Assembly (NCBI GenBank): GCA_026545225.1
Contig: CM048848.1
Location: 50,059,806-50,123,805, forward strand
DNA: 64,000 bases
Direction of reading: 5' to 3'
Source of the DNA: Cornus controversa
Taxonomy: Eukaryota > Streptophyta > Magnoliopsida > Cornales > Cornaceae
Position numbers and translations under genes: made by a program. The notes under the pieces were generated by a model, which searched no databases, was not told the origin of the DNA, and saw only the letters and a list, made by a program, of their open reading frames with translations. Shown in pieces: positions 23,525 to 35,260 of this stretch (its first letter is position 1; each line of letters begins with the position of its first letter).

Positions 23525-24475
23525 ATTAGGAAAAATTAAATTTTGGTGACCAAAGTGATTTTAAACCCAATAAAAGGTAAGAGAAGCGCTACACATCTCG
23601 AATTTAATTCAAAATATATATCTCGAATACAATGTGGTGATAATTAAAAAGACAAATTTGTCCTTTACTTTGTTACATATTTCACTTTCTTTTAAAGATA
23701 ACATGTGAATCGATTGTTTTTCCGTCTAGTTATTACCAAGGGAGGTAAGAAGGACAAATCAAATTGGGTTTCTTTCACTATTATTTTTTATTATATATAT
23801 AGATATATATATTCTTCTCTGCACACTCACCCTAGAACTCTATCTTTAATGGGTCTTTCTTTAATTATACACTTCTTTTCTATCTAAAATTTAACCAAAA
23901 TATCAAATCAATATACAATTATAAGAAGCTTCAAGTAAAATTATGTGTTTATTTAATTATTCACAATGGTTGAAAAAATTATAGTTATTATTCACGCAAA
24001 AGGGGCTACTCTTAGAGCCTAAAAAATTATAGATTTAATGGAAATAATATTTCAAATGAAAATACCTTATTGAATTCAAGTTATTGAATTATGTTGGAAT
24101 TTGGATTCTATAATGATGATAAGTTTTGATATTTTTTCTCTTTATCGTATCTTATATTCTCTAAAAAAATATGTGTTCTACAATGAAAATTGTCATATCA
24201 TCACTTATAGGAAAAAAAGAGTTGTCATATAATTGGCCACGTAATTTGTGATACTATATGGTGAAAATAATTTGTGATGTTTAATATTTTTCTTAAAGAA
24301 ATAGAATATATATGTGTGTGTGGAGAGAAGGAAGGTTATTATGGACAAAAAGTAAAATGGTCCCTCATTAATAATTATTTTTTTAATTCGATCAATATTT
24401 ACTTTTTAAAAAAAAAAATTAAGATCACTAAAACAATTTTTTATAATTTTGATCACTAAAATTTAATTTTCCCTC
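23525..24475. mobile_element. Probable TIR/fold-back element
   Basis: The left end GGAAAAATTAAATTTTGGTGACCAAAG mirrors the right end TTTGATCACTAAAATTTAATTTTCCC. Flanks TAATTATA-like on both sides may be the target duplication. It belongs to the same family as 49974-50777. Interior open frames are (TA)n-rich and not gene-like. A sequence starting GAGAAGCGCTACACATC at 23581 resembles the end of the MITE at 24670. Confidence 0.5.
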
Positions 24476-24669
24476 GTAATTATATACGGAGTATATAAAT
24501 ATACTAGCACGCCAACTTCTCAATCACAAGCACATATATATATATATATATTGGTAAAATATATTATATGATAGTCAAATGAGGAACCATGTAGGTCCTA
24601 GTCCTACTCCTACCCCCATATAGTTTAAGCAGTAAGAAAAATCAAAATTTGTTTAGATACTTAAACCTC

Positions 24670-24880
24670 GAGCAATGCTACACGTCTCGAATAAATATTA
24701 CGAATTTTAACTCGAATCTATGTGGCAGGTAATATAGTCTATTATTTTAAAAGATAAAATTAAATGGTAAGTTATTATTGGTGGGATTCCCCCATACACG
24801 GAATTCCTATGGTATTATCACCTACCACATAGATTCGAGTTAAAATTCGTAAAATAAAATTGTGACGTTTAGCATTTCTC
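24670..24880. mobile_element. Mutator-type MITE, copy 1
   Basis: The left end GAGCAATGCTACACGTC and right end GACGTTTAGCATTTCTC form a fold-back element of 211 bp. The direct repeat CTTAAACCTC flanks it at 24660-24669 and 24881-24890 (10 bp; 9-11 bp is usual for Mutator-type elements). It is the same family as 29025, 47104 and 48109. Confidence 0.85.
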
Positions 24881-24890
24881 CTTAAACCTC

Positions 24891-25680
24891 ATTCTTTTAT
24901 CAACTGCAAGCCTTTAGGAGCACTCTCCTTGTATCTCTGTTGGAATCTCCCTAAAAATTAGGCCTGAATTTAAATAATTCATGTGTATTGCGTGTATCCT
25001 GTATTGACAATAACACCCTCTTTATATATATATATATATATATATTGTATTGACACCTCATTTTGTTGTTGGAAATTTTTATGCAAAGTTGTATTATATG
25101 CCTGAAAACAAATTGTTCCGTGTGAAAGTGACTCTATGGTGTTGTTTAATAATTTAATTCAATATTTAATTTATAACACGCACGATTTAGATTTATCGAT
25201 ATATTTATAGCAAGTATTCTAGATTTTTTTGAGCCTCATTCTCATTCTGCAAAACAAAATAACCCAGTTGATTGAAAAATATTAGTTATCCACAGGCCCA
25301 ACTTTCATTGGGATTAGGTTGGGCTTGCAGTTGATCCAATTCAAACCTCTAATAAATATGAGGCCCAAATCTATCCCATTTGAAGAATTGTTCCCCATCA
25401 GGAGATCCATACGGATTGATACTCTCAACTATTAAACTCCTATGTGCTTTAAAAAAGTAGCAAAATATCAGTGTTATTTTTGTCACAAAAATAACTCTCT
25501 TCTAGTTGCTTTTAAAGGTTTTCAATTGTTCTTGATTCCTAAGATTAGAGTTTTGTTTTTCATGTATTTCCTACACTTCCATTCTTTCTTTCTCCCTAAA
25601 TTTTTCCAATTTCTTCTATGAATTAGTCATTTGAATGGGTTTTCAAAAGTTACAAAAAAATTGAGCACGTCAGTTTTAAA
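24891..25680. other. Intergenic, nothing recognised
   Basis: AT-rich with a (TA)n tract near 25024-25046. No supported gene. Confidence 0.4.
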
Positions 25681-25683
25681 GTG

Positions 25684-25737
25684 TAATAAATAAGTATAAT
25701 AAATGAGGTCAATCTCATTTATTATACTTATTTATTA
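25684..25737. repeat. Perfect 24-bp inverted repeat with 6-nt loop
   Basis: The arms 25684-25707 and 25714-25737 are exact reverse complements (TAATAAATAAGTATAATAAA... against ...TTTATTATACTTATTTATTA), separated by GTCAAT. Imperfect pairing extends several bases outward (TTAAAGTG / CATTTTAAA). A third copy of the right arm follows at about 25749-25772. It would form a long AT hairpin. Confidence 0.9.
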
Positions 25738-25789
25738 CATTTTAAACCTCATTTATTATACTTATTTATTGTATTTTAAATTTAATTTT

Positions 25790-26645
25790 GTAATTAAAGT
25801 TGATGTGTTGATTTTTTATTGAGACACATCAGTGATCAGGAGGGCTCACTTATACACCGGTGAGTAACTAAGTATTGTCCTTAATTTAATGTACGAGACT
25901 TAAAAGGAGTTAATAGTAAGTATTTTTACTTTCTGTTTTCTTATTTTGTTCGTGTGATTCCGACGAAAGTATTATTTTTCTAAAATAATTCCTTCAAAAG
26001 AGCCAATTAATTTGGATTAAATTGTCGGTCCAAATGGAACCTAGTTATGACTTGTTGGTGGGACTTTGTGAAAAAAGGATGGGAGAAAAGTCTAAAAGCA
26101 GATTTGCGTAGTGGTGAGATGAGATCAGGTGGCCACAAGTGGCGTGGGGACCACAGAAGAGGGAAAGTTTCGTGGGATTGTGTTATATATATATATATAT
26201 ACATATAGATATAGAAGGGTGTTTATGTTATTTTTGAGAAAATTGAGGGTTTAGAAAATCTCAAAAAGGAAAGTCATTTAAAAGCCCAAGATTCGCGGAC
26301 GGAATTCCACACGGGTACTTGAAGAGAGTGGAATTTGCGCCCCAACCACACGCCCTTGGATGAGTGAAAGATATATATATATATATATGTACGGAAATCT
26401 AAATTTACAAGTAACACCCTTGTGAATTTTATATTTGCAATAAATTACTGTTTTTCTTTTCATTTCCTTTTTTTTTTTTCTTTACACGTGAATATATAAG
26501 TTTCTCCCGTTCTTTTCTTTCCTTTTCTTTTCTCTTCTTTCATTCTTGTGCTTTAGGATTGTAGAACAAACATCAAATACACAGTTAATATCAATAGAGA
26601 CGATAACCTTACCTTTGTTCGTGAAAGCATCAGATATCAATTGAG
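25790..26645. other. Intergenic, nothing recognised
   Basis: It contains (TA)n tracts near 26183-26202 and 26370-26388 and a short CT-rich stretch near 26510-26545. Open frames on the minus strand are not gene-like. Confidence 0.4.
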
Positions 26646-26649
26646 TGAA

Positions 26650-27692
26650 ATACTCAGGAAATAAATTTTATCCGGTTAGTTTTACAAGTAACTCGATTTG
26701 TAATTTGGCCTTCTATGTGGGTTTTAAAAGGTTCAAGAAACTTCTCCATACTATATTTTCAATCATATCACACTTTCACTTTAGTAAAATTGAACAAATT
26801 ATTTATTTTTACACATATTCTCATTTTCTATAACCATTTTATCCTTTCTATTATTATAAAAAATAAAGAACAATAGCTCTGAAGAGGAGTTTTTTTATAT
26901 TAATTTTTTTTTACCTTAATAGAAAAAAAAAACAAAAAATGCACAATTACATAACAAAAAAATTCAATATTTTTTTTTGTTTTCCATAAATTTTTTCATT
27001 CGATAGAGGGGTTCTTTTATATCAAATTTTTTTTTACCTTAATAAAAAAAAAAAGAGTTTTTTTATGGGAAAAAAATTCCAGAAATAATTTACAGGAAAA
27101 AAAAACTAAATATGCACAATTACTTAATAAAAATTTTTGAATTTTTTCTTTGTTTCTCTGGAACTTTTCCATTAGAAAAAGAGAGAATTTATGAAAATAA
27201 AACAATTTTCAAAAAAACTGAAAATTATTATTATTGTGCATTTTTAGTTTTTTTTCTCAAAAATAAACTCATTTTTTTTTATTAAGGTAAAAAAAAACTT
27301 AATATAAAAAAACCCTTCTCTTTCTAATGGAAATTTTTTCGGAAATAATCTCTGGAAAACAAAAAAAAAATCAAAATTTTTTATTGTGTAATTGTGTTCT
27401 TTTAGTTTTTTTTGGAGAATCTTTTTTCTAGAAAAAAACTCCTTTTTTCATTAAGGTAAAAAAAAAACTTAATATAAAAAACCCCTCTATTCTCTATTTT
27501 TTCTTTATTTTTAATAATAATGAAAATGGTAAGATGATCATAAAAAAGGAGAATATGTGCAAAATAAGTACTTTGCTCACTTTTGCAAAGGTTAGTGTGT
27601 GATATAGTCCAAAATATAGCATATAAGGGTTTCTTGTACATTTTTAAAAATATAGGTGGGTTTTGGACCCTTTTTGCCCTAATGTCATACAA
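26650..27692. mobile_element. Large fold-back element (about 1.0 kb, long arms)
   Basis: The left arm (about 26690-26935: GTGGGTTTT, CAAGAAAC, TATATTTT, ATATCACAC, ACACATATTCTC, then GAGGAGTTTTTTTATATTAA and TTTACCTTAATA) is mirrored in order by the right arm (about 27425-27670). A second inner pair of the same GAGGGGTT...TTACCTTAAT motif lies at 27006 and 27270. The structure is thus a nested palindrome. No transposase; the 96-codon minus frame is part of an arm. Confidence 0.75.
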
Positions 27693-27711
27693 GTGAAATA
27701 AAAAAAATAGA

Positions 27712-28088
27712 GTACAAAATCATTATCATCATCTTCGCTTTTATCTCATACAAACGGGTTTGTCACATAATTTTTTTTTTTTTACTTTTTTCTATCACAA
27801 GTCATATCTTTTACAAGATTTAATTTTTTGCAATTATTTCTTATCACTTCATTCTTTTTTAGCTTTGATTGACCTCTTTATTAGTTTTGGTCAACCTCTT
27901 TATCTCTTACTCTTTATGTAACTCAATCTTCCTCTTTTCACAGATGCATCTATTGGTCAGCATTTAATGTGCTCATACCAGTTAAGCCTACGTTCTCTCT
28001 TATTTTATCACTACTAGGCAGCACACCTAGTCTTTTTCTAATTCTTTAATTATTAATCTTATCTTTTCTAAATACTCCTAACATCCAT
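27712..28088 (-). mobile_element. RTE-clade LINE 3' fragment
   Basis: Collinear with the 3' part of the LINE at 36728: CATTATCATCATCTTCGCTTTTATCTCATACAAACGGGTTTGTCAC corresponds to the CATTATCATTTTTGCC...ATGGGGTCGATCAC segment there, followed by the same order of TCTATCACAAGTCAT, ACCTCTTTATCTCTTACTC and CACACCTAGT motifs. It is 5'-truncated and non-coding. Confidence 0.65.
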
Positions 28089-28154
28089 ATTCGCATGTGG
28101 ATTAAGTGATTTGTTGAATTACGTAAACCTTGTCTTGTTTGTGTATGTGTTGTT

Positions 28155-28282
28155 ATCTGTTGCACAAAAAATAGGACCGAACTAGTAGTTCGGTTCGATT
28201 TTGGTTCCAAAATTATGGAACCGTTAAATAACCGTTCGATTACGATTTGAAATTCTTCGAAACCGAACCAAATCAAACTGAA

Positions 28283-28330
<48 letters not shown>

Positions 28331-28460
28331 TATGTTTTAAGACTAGAACTGTGGAACTAAATCGAACCAAATTATTTTTTCACGGTTATGTCTGGTTCAG
28401 TTCCGTAATCTTCACGGTTCGATTTTACAGACCGAATCGAACTGTGTGCACCTCTATTCT
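28155..28460. mobile_element. hAT-type MITE, diverged copy
   Basis: Inverted-repeat halves with AGTTCGGTTCGATTTTGGTTCC and GAACCGTTAAATAACCG (left) and CACGGTTCGATTTTACAGACC plus GAACTGTGTGCACCTCTA (right) surround a (TA)n tract at 28287-28328. The right terminus matches the TGTGCACCCCTA end of the copy at 49419. The left terminus (GTTGCACAAAA) is eroded. Confidence 0.65.
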
Positions 28461-29015
28461 TAACTGTCCTTAAGGTAGGTAAAATTAAATTAAAACCCTT
28501 ACTTTTTAAAATAAAAGAAATGAAAAAATAAAAATACAAAATGTGTTTTTAATTCTCAACAAAAGAACCATTTCTTATAATCACAAGCACGAGCTGAGAT
28601 CCATCACATATGAACCGATTCCTCAATATTTGCTTCTATACAAATCAACCAGATTCACACCTTAGTTACATAAAACACAATGGATTTCAAATTATTCACG
28701 GAAGAAAAGAACATAGATATATATATATATGTATGTGTGCATATACATATAGACTGATAGACCCAAGACGAGAGTGCGACGATGCTCCATTTTTATTTCA
28801 ACAATGGATGTCTGAAGACGGTACAATAGTCTTAGGTTATGCTAATTTTGAAATGTGGTCAAGAATAATCTTAGTTTATGCCAATTAAAATTTAAAGATC
28901 AAAGACTCCAAGTTTATAAAATGGTAGTTTTGTCATTATTTATTTTAATGTGTCGCTAGCGCTTCTTGCCTTTGTTTTAGAGACAAGGTCGGATGAAGAA
29001 GTGCAATGTGAGCCA
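28461..29015. other. Intergenic, nothing recognised
   Basis: A 92-codon open frame (28610-28888) is interrupted in meaning by a (TA)n/(GT)n stretch and shows no domain. It is not called as a gene. Confidence 0.4.
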
Positions 29016-29024
29016 TTTTAGAAA

Positions 29025-29237
29025 GAGCAATGCTACACATCATGAAATTATTTCATGAATTTGTATCATGAATGATATGGCAAGTAACGTAAAGAGTTAG
29101 TATTGGTGGGATTCCCCCTATACACAGAGTCCCATGATATTATCACTGAATCCCACCAATACTAACTCTCCACGTTACCTACCACATCATTCATGATACA
29201 AATTCATGAAATAATTTCATGACGTTTAGCATTTCTC
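29025..29237. mobile_element. Mutator-type MITE, copy 2 (best preserved)
   Basis: 213 bp, folding almost end to end: the left GAGCAATGCTACACATCATG is mirrored by the right CATGACGTTTAGCATTTCTC. The inner arms ATTAGTATTGGTGGGATTC-type are also paired. The perfect 9-bp target duplication TTTTAGAAA lies at 29016-29024 and 29238-29246. Confidence 0.93.
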
Positions 29238-29399
29238 TTTTAGAAATTAAACGGCTCTATTGATGCCTTTCATAGTTGATGAATATATGTTGCAACAATT
29301 TTATAATTGAGGGGTGTTTAAGAACATTTTGCCTTTATTGTATCTTGAAGTTGAATTATTACAGGAGTACTAGTCTAGTTGTAAAAAGAGAATAAAACT

Positions 29400-29705
29400 T
29401 AATTGGGGTAAAATACACTGATATCCCCTGAGGTTTGACCTAATTACACCCGGTATCAAATTAATAGATTTTGTTATAATGACCTTTCTTGAAGTTTGCT
29501 CCGTTAGACAAAGACCCCCCTTCGTCCAAAACTCTGTTAGTTTTGTCAAAAAAATTATGGTAAATTACACTGACCTTCCCTGAGGTTTGGTCTAATTACA
29601 CCCGATATCAAACTAATTTATTTTGTTACAATGACCTCCCATGTAATAGAAATGAACTAACCGACGTTAACTTTTGAGTGAAATGTCTATTCTACCCTTA
29701 ATATT
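29400..29705. repeat. Two direct copies of a dispersed AAATTACACTGACCT repeat
   Basis: Units at about 29406 and 29559 share GTAAA(A/T)TACACTGA, CCCTGAGGTTTG, CTAATTACACCCG and TATCAAA(T/C)TAAT, with a 153-bp spacing. They are the same family as 5390-5720. Confidence 0.65.
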
Positions 29706-30400
29706 ATATTAATATAAAAATTAAAATATTTATATATATAAAATAACATTTTTGCCCATCTAATATAATAATATTTATTATATTATATATATAGTAAATA
29801 TTATTATATATATACGTGTGTGTGCACACAACCCCAGCTGCCATCATCACCCCCATTGACACCACACCAAGATCATTGCCATGCTACATACCAGACCCAC
29901 CATCCACGACTGTCATGATGTCAAAATGTGAAGACATATCAAATTAATATGTATTGTAGCATATATGGCCACCACCATGCTCCTACCATGTAAATATTAC
30001 TTTTTACTTTATATATCGTAGCATATATTTGATGGACAAAATTTTTACTTTTTACTTTTGAAATAAGTTTAGATACTCCCATCATATATGCTACAATACA
30101 TATTGACATCACCCTTTTCGTTACAATATGTCTTCACATTTTGTTACTACTAGCACATTAAAATAACAACTCTCATCACCATTTTGGTTACATGATTATT
30201 GTCGCATGCATAAATCACTTCACCCTTTCGGTTTCATGAGTTCAACAATTTTTTGTTAATATCATAGAAGAATAACAATTCCCTTCGCCCTTTTTGTGAA
30301 TCATGACATGTAAACTCTAACTTAGTTATCACAACAACTAAAACAAAATCATCACTCAGGGTAATTTACGATCATGACTATCAATCGCACATCTCTCATA
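29706..30400. other. Intergenic, small inverted repeats only
   Basis: AT-rich. ATATGTATTGTAGCATATAT at about 29949 is mirrored by TATATGCTACAATACATATT near 30085, suggesting a small eroded fold-back element. No gene. Confidence 0.35.
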
Positions 30401-30419
30401 TATATATATATAAGACAAA

Positions 30420-31060
30420 TAGTAAATGAGTGACAAATCAGTTTACAAGGGAACTATGGAGGGAAAAATCCCTCCACATGGAAAGACGTGTGACAGAAGA
30501 CACGGCAAAACAAACAGTCAAAAGTCAGAATAGTGACAAAGTCAAAGTCCATGTAACCTCAAATCCCCTATTATAAAGATAAAAATTCATATTACGTTAA
30601 GAAATCAAAATATAAATATTCATTCCCACTCCAAGGAGAGGGATATGAGTTTTCTAAATCACTTTATTAAAGGATAGATAATTGCTTTTACACTTTGGCG
30701 TCGTCTGTGGGAAGCTCGCAACACACCTTGAGTGAAATTCATGCTCTTACAGTTACGATCAAGAATGATCGTAGATATTCAATCACCTATACACAACAAA
30801 ACGATGGAGCAAAACCAGACACAGGAGCAAGTGTTACAGCAGTTGCGACTACAGTTGGAGGAATCCAATCGTCTGAACTAACAGCTACAGGATAAAATCA
30901 ACCGCCTCACTAAAAAATAAGTGGCCGAACCTCAAGCGGTACAACTGACCCTGTCGAGCATGTATATCACGTCCAACTAAAAATGGCCATGGACGCCGAA
31001 GACAAAACTCTTATGTGCAGAGCTTTTCCGACCAGTTTGACGGGAGCTGATAATTACGTT
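30420..31060 (+). mobile_element. Ty3/gypsy LTR-retrotransposon fossil (LTR end, primer site, gag start)
   Basis: A leader-like segment ends just before TTTGGCGTCGTCTGTGGGAA (about 30695), the primer-binding region common in plant Ty3/gypsy elements. It is followed by a Gln-rich gag N-terminal region and a CRAFPTSLTGA-type gag motif near 31018-31047. Only a few hundred bases remain, no pol is present, and it is clearly broken. It is probably Tat-lineage (inference). Confidence 0.65.
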
Positions 31061-31790
31061 TGTGTAATGAAAAGAGACTCTGTTTTTATCCTTTACGAAT
31101 TAATTGTTCTTGTTGAACGCTATTTATTGAAGTCTCATAAATTTTTTTTTTTTTATATATTTCGAGACTTCTTAGCCCATGCAAGAAAAAACACTGCCAC
31201 ATTAGACACAAATAAATTCATTATATGTTTTACGTCAAGCAAATACATGGAGTAATTCTCGATGGAACAATAATAAAAACAAGATGTGTAGGTGGATCGA
31301 CTCATCAAGTTTTCATTGAAATAGGTCAATGTGACTGTTAGTAGTGGTTGCCTGGTTGGTCACATTTAAGGAGAGTTGTGTTTGACCAACCAGTAACATC
31401 ACAGGGGTCTTTGGACCCTTTGGCAGACAGCCAAAAAGCTATATATATAGGATAGATACAGTGCTACTTATTTTTGTGTAATAAATTGTTTCGTGTACTT
31501 TTTCGTAGTTGATTCCTTTTATGTGTAATGAATTTAAGGAATGACATAACAATAAAGACTGAACACATTTTGGAAAGACAAAGTAGTCAAGGTTATGCTA
31601 CAAAGAAGGTACTTTTTATATTCCAGATTATCCATTCCTGGTCATGATCAACACTTGATCTTTAGTCAAAGGGGCCAAGAACAACGAGGTTAGCTTGGGC
31701 TTTAGCCTATATTAACTCAACCCAGCCTCGTAACATTTTCTGAAACCATTAAGAATTGGGCTTCATGCCCATTCCTTTCAATTTATAATA
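31061..31790 (+). other. Possible flanking remnant of the gypsy fossil, otherwise nothing
   Basis: Mixed sequence after the gag remnant. A higher-complexity part at 31270-31500 (for example GTTGCCTGGTTGGTCACATT) could be leftover retroelement sequence, but I cannot assign it. Confidence 0.3.
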
Positions 31791-31794
31791 TATA

Positions 31795-32256
31795 TAAAGT
31801 GCAAAAAGTCCTCCGTTATATACAAATTGTGTGAATATTCTCGTGACATTTAATCAACTTCCTACATTTTTGAAATTGTGCAAATAAGGATATTACGTCA
31901 GTTTGTTGTTAACGAAAAATTGAAATGTTCAAAATACTCTTACGACAAAACTAAAAAAATGTTAAAGTGCAAAAAAGAAAAAAATTCCTTATATGCAAAA
32001 TGTGAGAATACCCCTCCCTCAAGTTTAATTAACCCCTTATAATGAAAAACTGAAATGTCTAAAATTCTCTTTCTATTACGAATCTCTTTAGTTGTAAGAA
32101 TTGTACAAAAAAAAGAGAGAAAATTATGAGTGAGAACTAGAGAGAGATAATCTCATAGAAAGAGAGTGTGGGAGAGAGAGATAGAGAAGAGAAAAAAAAA
32201 TGTGAGAGAGAAAAGAGAATAAAAAAAGTTAAGAGAGAGAGAGGAGAGAAAAATGT

Positions 32257-32298
<42 letters not shown>

Positions 32299-32603
32299 GG
32301 AAAGAGAGGAGAGAAAAAAAAATGAGGGGTGTTGTGGTCATTTAAAAATGATATTGAAAAGGGGTTTGCTACACATTTTTTATATAATAGAGGAGTTTCT
32401 TGTACTTTACTCTAAAATATATAGAAATTCATGAGGAGTATTGTGGTCATTTAAAAAGGGTATATTGGAGTTTTTATTAAAAAAAATTTCTAATGACCAA
32501 TAGACGGGGCAATTTGCACAAATGTTCATAGGTTATATGCATGTACTAAATAAAGGGTGTTTGTTGCACATTCAGTATATAACAGGGGTTTCTTGCACTT
32601 TAC

Positions 32604-32610
<7 letters not shown>
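31795..32610. mobile_element. Fold-back element, about 0.8 kb
   Basis: The left arm AAAGTGCAAAAAGTCCTCCGTTATATAC is mirrored by the right arm GTATATAACAGGGGTTTCTTGCACTTTACCC. Inner repeated units occur on both sides (AAAGTGCAAAAAAG near 31966; GTTTCTTGTACTTTACTC near 32394). The centre has a GA-rich tract (32090-32310) and (TA)n. The purine tract makes spurious open frames on both strands. Confidence 0.65.
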
Positions 32611-32643
<33 letters not shown>

Positions 32644-33201
32644 ACCTTGGCAAAAAAACTCACTCACACTTTGCCCTCATTTGAACTTGAGTTATAGACA
32701 TTCTACTTTGAAATGTGAAAAAGTACTATTATGCTACAACTTTTGGTGATATCTCTTCTTTTACTTTATTACTTTTTACCTTTTTATGCGAATATAAATA
32801 TAAATTTATGTACAAATATATTAATTTAGGAAAATGATATTGTCAAGACACTTGACTTCATATATGCATGGATAGAAAATGATATTTTTCATATAAAAAA
32901 TTCATGATGCACATTTTGAAAAAGTTTAATGGACTCATCGAGGCTCATCTTATATGATTTTAAGGTGTTATCACTTGATTTACACACTCAAATATTTATA
33001 TTAATAAAAATTTAACAGTTAAATCAATATCCATTAAAGAAGCGACCCAATTCATAAAATCAAATAGAATTTTTGGTAGAATACCAATCTAAACGACGGT
33101 ATCTTCTTCAATTCACAAAATCCGTTTAATAAGGTTAGATGGATCAAATTAAATCTTCATCATTATATATTTTCCCAGAGGTATCATAATGTCTCTCTCC
33201 A

Positions 33202-33249
<48 letters not shown>

Positions 33250-34200
33250 ATTAGTCCGAGTGGTTATTTTCGATTTAAAAAACGTGACATTGAAGTACAA
33301 AAAAACTCTGAAGTATGTCCAAATTTGCAAATAAACTCTTGAACTACATTTTGAACACAATACCCTTGAACTATCACATTTTGTTACAAAATATCACTGC
33401 GTCTGTCATGTGATGGACTACCTATTTTTCATTAAATGTTCATAATACCATTTTTTATTGAATTATACTTAACCCATTTTTCTTATTAAAATTAATTATG
33501 AAAAAAATTCATACTATTTAGATGACGTATTCTCCATCATATTTGAATAAATTTACCTTTAATTCTTGAAATTAATTATTTTAATATAAATCTTAAGTAA
33601 AATTTTTTAAAGAAATTTAAGTAATTTCTTAATTTTTCATTAATATACAGAATGAGAAAGAAGGTATTTTTTTTAAAGTAATTTCTTATTTTTTCATGAA
33701 TATATTGTATGAAAAAGGGTATTTTCTTTTACGGTAAAAAGGTTTAAACTAGGTATAATAAATTTTATTATAAATAGTAAAGTTTTATAGTTTTAATAAA
33801 TTTTATTTGCAAAAAAGAATAGTTCACGGATTTTATTTTTTTACTTTACCCTGTATAATAATTAAGGTAATTTGTGCGTAGCGAGTATCATTGTCAAACA
33901 ATCCAAAGCTGTACCCTCTATTTTGTCCGGTGCTTATGCAAGAAACCACCCATGTAGCCAACTTTCTAAATTTATAGGTATCCATTGTCCTAATTTTGCG
34001 GTCCTTCTGGCCCTTTATGAATTACCACTTACTTGAATGGTAACCATGAAAAAGTAGATTGAAAGGCACTTAACTTCTCTCTCCTACCAACATGCCATTA
34101 TTGCCTTGCAAAGCCGCCTTAAATGCATTGAGATTTCACAATAATTCATAAATTGTGCTCCATTCTATCAAACAAATTGGAAATATCTATCAAGATAGTC
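32611..34200. other. Intergenic, no gene seen
   Basis: (TA)n tracts lie at 32610-32642 and 33205-33246. A dispersed repeat with AATAAACTCTTGAACTAC and CAATACCCTTGAACTATCAC lies at 33295-33420. There are no long frames. Confidence 0.4.
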
Positions 34201-34204
34201 GTTT

Positions 34205-35260
34205 ACAGGGCGGAGCCAGGAAATTTCCTTTGGGGCAAAATTTACATTATGTAATTACAATTTGAAAATATAAGCAACTAATTATAATATAATTTTTTAA
34301 AATTTTAGTTATAGTGTATATATGTTGAGAAATTTGTTCAAGAAAATTTTTTTCAAATTTGAGAAAAATGCAACTTAAGTAATTAGATAGAAAATTGATG
34401 TGAGAATGAAAAAAATTGAGAAGATGAACGAAAAGTTACAACTAAAAAGTGAAGATATAAAGAAAAAAAAATAGGAAACCAATTTTTCTTCAACAATTAA
34501 TTGTTTCAGTTTTTCAAAAATCCAATTTTTAGAAAAAGATTTTGAGTAATTTGATTCCACTTCGAAAAGATATATTTGATTAAAAAAAAAATTTAACTAA
34601 ACAAAATCTCATAAGTTTTAACAAAACAAGATTATTTTTTTGTGGCTTACACATAAATTAGTCATAGAATTTGTTATTTGTTAGTAAATGACTATTAAAA
34701 GTTTTAGTATATATAAGATTATTGTTGTTGTTTATAATTTCACAACACTTGTTTTTCCTCCTTTCAATTTGTCATTTAGCAAATGAAGATTGATATATAA
34801 TTCTAGATGTTTTTCTTGTAAACATCAATTTACAAAAATATTTAATAAGAAAGGTTCGTGCATTTTTATTGAATATGAGGGGACATTAATATATTTCTCT
34901 TTTGAATTAATATAATAGATATTGTACATGTGTATATGTAAATAAAATAACGATTTGTTGAGATAAGGATTACAATGTTAATGAAGTTAAATTTTTATTT
35001 CACAATATTTGGGCGTTCAAAAGTATGGTTACAAGGTCTAAGTTCAATTTTTTTATATAGTTTTCAAGGGGACACAAGCTAAATTTATTTTCAAATTTCC
35101 TATTTGGGGTCAATATATGAGTTTTTTGAAAAGATTTGGGGGGGAGGGGGGGGGGGCAAATTGAAATTTTTAATAAATTTTAAGGTACTATTTAAAATTA
35201 ATTATTTTTTTTGGGGATATCATAAAAATTTTAAAAAAATTTGGGGGGCCCCTCGTTTAA
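34205..35260. repeat. Dispersed repeat with GGGCGGAGCCAGG head
   Basis: It begins GGGCGGAGCCAGGAAATTTCCTTTGGGG, a head found at many plant element ends, and runs AT-rich to TTTGGGGGGCCCCTCG near 35255. A G-run occurs at about 35139-35155. No transposase is recognisable; probably a degraded non-autonomous element. Confidence 0.4.
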
